A stretch of DNA of 64,000 nt from NCBI RefSeq assembly GCF_009769385.1, contig NZ_VKAB01000015.1:1-64000 (forward strand), read 5' to 3'. Under the pieces are notes generated by a model, which worked only from the letters and a program-made list of their open reading frames with translations, was not told the DNA's origin and did not search any database. The position numbers were made by a program, and so were the translations under genes. This stretch comes from Saccharothrix deserti. GTDB taxonomy: Bacteria > Actinomycetota > Actinomycetes > Mycobacteriales > Pseudonocardiaceae. Positions 59,801-64,000 of this stretch are shown in pieces. Position 1 is the first letter of the stretch, and every line of letters begins with the position of its first letter.

Positions 59801-61671
59801 GTTCGGATGCCGTCCGCCTTGCCGACCAGCGCCTCGACCTGCTCGTGGTAGCCGGTGAACGCGTCGTCGCGGCGCAGGTGCTCGACCGCCCGTCGCGCCG
59901 TTTCGCCCAGCTCGTCACCCAGCGAGGAGACCAGCTCGTCGATGCGCGCCACATCGACGTACCGCATCTCCTTCAACGTCACCAGGTGCCCCTGCGCCTG
60001 CCGCAGGTCGGCCAACTGCCGCACCCACGCGTCGGCGGAAGTCGGCACCTCGCCGCGCGCGCGGCGGACCATCGACGCGATCCGGTCGCCCGCCTCGGAC
60101 AGCGCGGTCGCCGCCTGGTCGGTCAGCGCCTGCACGGTCTCGAACTCGTCCAGCACCTGCTCGGCGGTCGCCCGCACCTCCGTCAACGGGGTGCGCAGGT
60201 CCTCCAGCTCGGCCTCGCCCAGCCAGTGGTAGGCGTCGAACACCCTGGTGCACGAGGCGATCAGGTCCTCGAACACCGGCACGGACGGCGCCATCTCGCC
60301 GACCATCCGGCTCACCGACAGGCAGTCGGAGATACCGCGCACCAGGTCGGCGTTCCCGACCCGCTCCAACGGCCCGGTGCCGACGGGCTGCGCCGCGGTG
60401 TAGGTGTCGGACAGGTACGGCGTCTGCCACACCTGCATCGGGTGCACGCGGGTCGGCTCGTCGCTCATCGCGCGGAACACGACCAGCGTGCCGTCGTCGA
60501 ACAGCGAGAACCCGTGGCACGACAACGGGTTCGCCACTTCCTTGCGGATCACGTTGTACGGCAGCAGCAGCGACCGGCCGTCACGGCGGGCGTGGAAGAC
60601 GTACAGCACGTCCTCGCCGTTGGTCGACCGGATGACCCGCTCGAACTCCAACTCGTCCACCGGGGTGTCGAACGTCTTGCTGATGCCCGTGGCCAGGTAG
60701 TAGCCGCCGGGGAAGATCAGGCCCTGGTCCTCGGGCAGCCGCTGGCACGCCTGGCCGATGCCGTCCAGCTTCACCACGGACCTGGTCCGGGTGTTGAACA
60801 CCAGGTGCCGCCACGCGGTCTCGTTGTACGGGCGGATGCGCAGCAGGATCAGCGAGCCGACCCGCGCGTACTGCACCTCGCCGTCGGCCAGCGACTGCAG
60901 CGGCTCGTCCACCGGCTCCCGGTAGATGCCCTCGCCGGTCTCGGTGTTGTTCTCCACCTTGATGGTGAGGTCGCCGCCGATGGTCTCGACGAACACCTCG
61001 TCCTCGACGGAGATGTGCGGGTGCCGTCCCAGCACGTGGTGCTCGCGGCCGGTGGTGATCCACTCGAAGTCGTGCGACGGCGGGAACACGTGGTCGCGTT
61101 CGCCCCGGTTGTCCAGGTACTCGACGGTGCCGTCCACGCCGACCTGCCAGCGCAGGACCCGGATGTCCTCGATCCGCGCGCCGGTCTGGAACACCGCCAG
61201 CAGCTTGCCCTCGACCCGGCGCAACTGCACCAGCCGCGTGTCCCGGTAGTACCGGTACAGTTCGGCGAAATCGCGCTCGAACTGCGGGTCGCGCAGCAGT
61301 CCGGGCAGCTCGTCGTCGGCCAGTTCACCGGAAGCGGCGTCCTCGAACCGGAACGCGTCGCCGTCGCGGCTGAAGCGGTGCAGCGAGAACACGTCGTCGA
61401 CCGTCGTCTCCGGCTTCAGACCGATGAAGACGTTGTAGCCGAACAACATCAGCCCGGCGACCTGGACGACGTCACGCGGCACGCAGTTGTGCTCGGTGCG
61501 GATGCGTTCGGTGCCCAGCAGCGTCAGCTCGGCGCTGCCGAACACCTCCAGCCGGCGCGCGTTGAGCGCTTCCGCCCGGCGGGCGAGCCCGGCCGCCTGT
61601 TCGGCCAGCCGGGCCCGCAGCACCTCGTAGGTGCCCGCCTCGATGCCGGTTTTCGTCGCAGTGGCGGTCAC
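56815..61671 (-). CDS. 1618-residue AAA ATPase, flotillin partner
   Basis: A very large protein, usually labelled DNA-repair ATPase in actinomycete genomes, without direct evidence I know of. About 1-400 is a beta-rich region (TERIRTEHNCVPRDVVQVAG). About 450-850 is coiled coil. The C-terminal AAA module has SPPGYGKTT (about 1262-1270), NNVLLYLDDIQHTSPELLQK (about 1320-1340), and later the arginine-rich sensor region, like MoxR/ClpV-type unfoldases. Its start overlaps the flotillin stop (4 bp). Together with the NfeD-like gene it forms a membrane-linked operon. Function unknown: membrane-microdomain remodelling, stress response or defence are open. Confidence 0.8.
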   Translation of the reverse strand: MTATATKTGIEAGTYEVLRARLAEQAAGLARRAEALNARRLEVFGSAELTLLGTERIRTEHNCVPRDVVQVAGLMLFGYNVFIGLKPETTVDDVFSLHRFSRDGDAFRFEDAASGELADDELPGLLRDPQFERDFAELYRYYRDTRLVQLRRVEGKLLAVFQTGARIEDIRVLRWQVGVDGTVEYLDNRGERDHVFPPSHDFEWITTGREHHVLGRHPHISVEDEVFVETIGGDLTIKVENNTETGEGIYREPVDEPLQSLADGEVQYARVGSLILLRIRPYNETAWRHLVFNTRTRSVVKLDGIGQACQRLPEDQGLIFPGGYYLATGISKTFDTPVDELEFERVIRSTNGEDVLYVFHARRDGRSLLLPYNVIRKEVANPLSCHGFSLFDDGTLVVFRAMSDEPTRVHPMQVWQTPYLSDTYTAAQPVGTGPLERVGNADLVRGISDCLSVSRMVGEMAPSVPVFEDLIASCTRVFDAYHWLGEAELEDLRTPLTEVRATAEQVLDEFETVQALTDQAATALSEAGDRIASMVRRARGEVPTSADAWVRQLADLRQAQGHLVTLKEMRYVDVARIDELVSSLGDELGETARRAVEHLRRDDAFTGYHEQVEALVGKADGIRTVAEAVPVVEELGEQQRGLEVLTEVVGSLDIADATVRTSILERIGEVLGGLNRARATVDGRRRALLATEGRAEFAAEFALLGQAITGALAVADTPQRCDEQLGRLLLQLENLESRFGEFDDFLTQLGDKRTDVYEAFSSRKQALLDDRARRADRLASSADRILVSVTRRVASLASLDEVNTYFAADPMVAKIRSVADELRSLGDQVRAEELDGRVLAARQEAGRSLRDRQDLFDGDTIRLGRHRFAVNTQPVDLTLVPKDGGLSFAITGTDFRTPVRDPGFADTKPFWDQLLVSETAEVYRAEHLAASILATHPLDGLHAAVTEDRLPDLVRQVAESRLDEGYERGVHDHDAARILDVLLRLHAGAGVLRYPPGARAAAQLFWASADGDARAQWSRRAASLGRARAAFGHTAAIDELCAELSSLAGDPLAGEYLFEELCSSPFGFATSAGARALVDAFHRALGGRKEFDEDLRAFSDLAVRRRLVEGWYEAFLGGRAESGGAEPDLPEAVALELCRDLPRHESSAQLSATVDGLLGTHPRVVDRTLTFRLDELLTRTRVFREERVPAFRAYQRRRNEVVALERARLRLDEYQPKVMSAFVRNRLLDEVYLPLIGDNLAKQLGAAGDGKRTDQMGLLLLISPPGYGKTTLMEYVANRLGLVFVKVNGPSLGHDVTSVDPADAPNATARQEVEKISFALEAGNNVLLYLDDIQHTSPELLQKFISLCDAQRRMEGVWDGGTRTYDLRGKRFAVCMAGNPYTESGQRFRIPDMLANRADVWNLGDVLSGREDLFALSYIENALTSNPVLAPLSTRDRGDIELLVRMARGEDVRADRLTHPYTSVELEQVLSVLRKLVRVQEVVLANNQAYIASAAQSDASRVEPPFQLQGSYRNMNKLAEKVVPVMNDAELAAVIDDHYVGEAQTLTSGAEANLLKLAELRGTLTPTQAARWSEVKAAYVRAQALGGSTDDPMSRAVGAVALLTDRVGGALDRLADQK

Positions 61672-63665
61672 GACAGCGAAGCGACCGGCCGCTCGGCCAC
61701 GCCGAGGCGCTGCGCGGCGGCCAGCAGCTCGCGCAGCTTGCCCTCGTCCGGACCACCGGAGCTGATCAGCTTGAGCAGCAGCGCGGACACGGTCAGGTTC
61801 TTGACGTCACCGCTGCTCAGCGAGCCGAGCAGCCTGCCGATGTCGTCGGTGAAGTTCGCCGACCCGTTCAGCCACGGGCCGGCGAGGGACTGCGCGACGT
61901 CGGAGTGCTCGACGAACCCGTCCACCTGCTTGCCGACCGTGATGGCGCCGACGATCCGGTCGAAGAACATGCTGTCGCCGCCGACGATGTCGATGTCGGC
62001 CTTCTCCAGGCCCGCGGCCAGCACCAACGCCTGCGACTCGGCCACCTGCCGCTGCACGTCGATCCCGGCGAGCCGGATCTGCTTCTCGGCGTCCAACCGG
62101 AGCCGGTACTCCTCGTGCTCGCGGGTGGCGTCGTCCAACGCGGCCATCGCGCCCGCCTTGTCGGACAGGCCCTCGGCCTCGCCCTTCAGCTTCTCGCGGA
62201 TCGCCAACGCCTCCACCAGGGCCTTCTCCCGGTCCACGGCGGCCTCGGCGCGGCCGACCTTCTCGATCGCCTCGGCGTCCCGTTCGCGCACCTGCACGTC
62301 GGCCAGCCCGCTCGCCGCCGCCTCGGCCTGCTTGCCCTCGGCGAGGCGGATCATGGCGCGGGTGTCCAGCTCGGCGGCCTGCTGCCGGGCCTCGGCGAGC
62401 ACCAGTTCCTCGCGGGCCTTGAACTTCGCGGCCTGCTCGGAGGCCTCGGCCGCCTTGATGTCCTTGACCAGGCCCTCCTGGGCCTCCGCCTCGGCGTGGA
62501 TCACCATGGTCTGGCGCGTCCGCTCGGCCTCCTCGACCACGCGCAGCCGCTTGATGATCTCCTCCTGCTCGGCCACGGTCTTCTCCACCGCGATCCGCTC
62601 GCGCACCACCTCGGCGATGGCCCGCTTCTCGCCCTCGACCTCCTTGTTCGCGGAGATCCGGGACAGCTCGGTCTCCCGCTCCCGGCCGATGACCTCCAGC
62701 AGCCGGTCCTTCTCGATGCGCTCGGTCTCGATCGCGATCACCCGCTCGCGGTTCTTCTCCGCCACCGCGATCTCGCGCGCCTTGTTCTCGGTCTGGATGC
62801 CGAGCTGCTCCTCGGTGCGGATGTGCGCGGTGTTGGCCTTGAGCCGTTCCTCCGCCTGCACCTTGGCGATCTCGGCTTCCTCGCGGGCGCGCATCGTCTC
62901 GACCTCGCGGCGCTGCTTGATCTCCGCGTCGGCCTGGCGGCGCTCCAGCTCCAGGATCGCCTCGCGCGCCTCGACGTTCTGGCGGGTGATCTCCTTCTCC
63001 TCACCGCGGGTGAACTCGTTCGTGCGAACATGCTCGATCGCGGTCAGCTCGGTGATCTTGCGGATGCCCTGGGCGTCCAGGATGTTCGACGGGTTGAGCT
63101 GCGCCATCGGCGTCTGCTCCAGGTAGTCGATCGCCGCGTCCTCCAGGCTGTAGCCGTTGAGGTCGGTGCCGATGACCTGGATGATCCGGTCGCGGAACTC
63201 GTCGCGCTTGGTGTAGAGGTCGACGAAGTCGAGCTGCTTGCCGACCGTCTTCAACGCCTCGGAGAACTTGGCGTTGAAGAGCTCCTGGAGCGTGGTCTCG
63301 TCGCTGGCGCGCGTGGTGCCGATGGCCTGGGCGACCTTGATGACGTCCTCGACGGTCTTGTTCACCCGCACGAAGAACGTGATGCGGATGTCGGCCCGGA
63401 TGTTGTCCTGGCAGATCAGGCCCTCTTGGCCGGCGCGGCGGATCTCGATGGTCTTCACCGAGATGTCCATGATCTCCGCGCGGTGCAGCACGGGCAGCAC
63501 CACGGCGCCGGTGAACGTGACGTCCACCTTGCGCACCTTGGAGATGATCAGCGCCTTGCCCTGGTCGATCTTCCGGAACAGGCGGCTGATCAGGATCAGC
63601 AGGCCGATGACGACGACCAGGATGACGGCGATGAGAATGCCGAACCCGGTGGTGATGACATCCAT
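61668..63665 (-). CDS. Flotillin-family SPFH protein
   Basis: A 665-residue flotillin. One N-terminal membrane helix (ITTGFGILIAVILVVVIGLL, about 4-23) anchors an SPFH/band-7 domain (about 30-230; ISVKTIEIRRAGQEG, RIIQVIGTDLNGYSLEDAAI). A very long charged coiled coil with Glu-Ala-rich repeats (about 235-560) and a C-terminal domain ending ERPVASLS follow. Flotillins organise membrane microdomains. ATG at 63665 overlaps the NfeD-like stop by one base (TGATG), so the pair is coupled, as in YuaF-YuaG of Bacillus. Confidence 0.9.
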   Translation of the reverse strand: MDVITTGFGILIAVILVVVIGLLILISRLFRKIDQGKALIISKVRKVDVTFTGAVVLPVLHRAEIMDISVKTIEIRRAGQEGLICQDNIRADIRITFFVRVNKTVEDVIKVAQAIGTTRASDETTLQELFNAKFSEALKTVGKQLDFVDLYTKRDEFRDRIIQVIGTDLNGYSLEDAAIDYLEQTPMAQLNPSNILDAQGIRKITELTAIEHVRTNEFTRGEEKEITRQNVEAREAILELERRQADAEIKQRREVETMRAREEAEIAKVQAEERLKANTAHIRTEEQLGIQTENKAREIAVAEKNRERVIAIETERIEKDRLLEVIGRERETELSRISANKEVEGEKRAIAEVVRERIAVEKTVAEQEEIIKRLRVVEEAERTRQTMVIHAEAEAQEGLVKDIKAAEASEQAAKFKAREELVLAEARQQAAELDTRAMIRLAEGKQAEAAASGLADVQVRERDAEAIEKVGRAEAAVDREKALVEALAIREKLKGEAEGLSDKAGAMAALDDATREHEEYRLRLDAEKQIRLAGIDVQRQVAESQALVLAAGLEKADIDIVGGDSMFFDRIVGAITVGKQVDGFVEHSDVAQSLAGPWLNGSANFTDDIGRLLGSLSSGDVKNLTVSALLLKLISSGGPDEGKLRELLAAAQRLGVAERPVASLS

Positions 63666-64000
63666 CAGTTGTCCCCCAGTGTGTGTGGACTGTGCCCGAG
63701 TTCGAGGGCAGCGACCCAGAAGAACTCGCCGTCGGCGTCGTAGTCGAAGATCAGCGCGGTGGTGCCCGCGGTCAACGGGTCCTGGCCCGGCTGCCGCACC
63801 TGGACGACGGCCGACGAGCCGTCCGCGGCGGTGACCTCGGCCTGACCGAAGGTCTGCGTCACCCGACCGGTGCGGATCACACACGGGCGGCCGACGAAGT
63901 CGAGGCGTGACGCGGGCGGGTCCGCCGGGAACAGCCGCTTCACCGGCGTCATCAGCAGCCGGGTCAGCACCAGGCCGACGGCGAGCGCCCCCGCGAGCAC
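63665..64000 (-). CDS. NfeD-like membrane protein (5' end beyond window)
   Basis: The last 111 residues of a small membrane protein whose start lies beyond the window. A hydrophobic segment (ALAVGLVLTRLLMTPVKRLF) is followed by an OB-fold-like beta domain (CVIRTGRVTQTFGQAEVTAA) and EFFWVAALEL. This fits NfeD/YqiJ-type flotillin partners. It is the first visible gene of the flotillin operon. Confidence 0.72.
   Translation of the reverse strand: MLAGALAVGLVLTRLLMTPVKRLFPADPPASRLDFVGRPCVIRTGRVTQTFGQAEVTAADGSSAVVQVRQPGQDPLTAGTTALIFDYDADGEFFWVAALELGHSPHTLGDN

Noticed and set aside
58426..63126. 1566-codon open frame on the + strand
   Set aside because: It runs antisense through the AAA ATPase and flotillin genes, both of which have clear motifs; the composition is that of a high-GC shadow.
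1..64000. CRISPR array near the CHAT/sigma cassette
   Set aside because: No regularly spaced direct repeats with unique spacers and no Cas gene are visible anywhere in the window.

Overview
The window is high-GC actinomycete chromosome. It carries mshA (mycothiol synthesis) and a mycothiol-dependent isomerase-like gene. Two blocks match the Mycobacterium tuberculosis gene order: mshA/YbjN/L,D-transpeptidase/SDR/murB (Rv0482-Rv0487 region) and XRE/hbhA/DUF2516 (Rv0474-Rv0476). A filamentous Pseudonocardiales genus (Saccharothrix/Lentzea/Actinosynnema type) is my best guess; it is inferred from gene content, not from a marker gene.

Layout. 1-470: the last ~50 codons of a tyrosine integrase, an old element scar. 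0.5-20.8 kb: housekeeping genes: acyl-CoA ligase, DUF4349 lipoprotein, YbjN, mshA, alpha/beta hydrolase, L,D-transpeptidase, SDR, a trypsin-fold protein, murB, a methyltransferase, an MDMPI protein, purU, a secreted-repeat lipoprotein, LOG, YbaK, a TipA-like MerR gene split by an amber codon, DJ-1/PfpI, DUF2516, hbhA and its XRE neighbour. 20.9-28 kb: PCMT-like methyltransferase, zinc-ribbon protein, membrane NACHT ATPase, aminotransferase, DUF445, CGNR. 28-34 kb: PadR with an ABC ATPase and two FtsX-like permeases, each permease with one TTA codon. 34-36.6 kb: ECF sigma factor, 142-aa protein and CHAT protease-like protein in overlapping frames. 36.9-42 kb: secreted protein, divergent yczR/yczE, Clp-N/HTH pair facing a PP2C-like gene.

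42,002-50,689: an ~8.7-kb integrative element in tRNA-Phe, bounded by a perfect 46-bp direct repeat (attL/attR). It carries a lower-GC HAD/GntR pair, a helix-turn-helix gene with three small genes, a DUF3987 ATPase as the likely replication protein, a small Xis-like protein and a tyrosine integrase. I see no TraB/FtsK translocase. Its noncoding DNA is full of structure: a ~160-bp nested dyad after the DUF3987 gene, four alternating 18-bp repeats inside that gene, GTCAC palindromes and CTAG clusters.

50.6-64 kb: tRNA-Phe, tRNA-Asp and tRNA-Glu; an SCO6745-family gene and small hypotheticals; a cold-shock protein; an orphan glutamate-type binding protein; an MpaB-family oxygenase; an Excalibur protein; then an operon of NfeD-like protein (cut by the window edge), flotillin and a 1618-residue AAA ATPase.

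Two candidates stand out as systems: the ECF sigma/142-aa protein/CHAT cassette, whose layout parallels the protease-sigma output arm of type III-E CRISPR (Craspase) but with no CRISPR nearby, and the tRNA-Phe element with its unusual candidate replication origin. A family of intergenic palindromes (GAACGTAGGACACAC and GTTCGACTCTCG words) recurs at three gene 3' ends.
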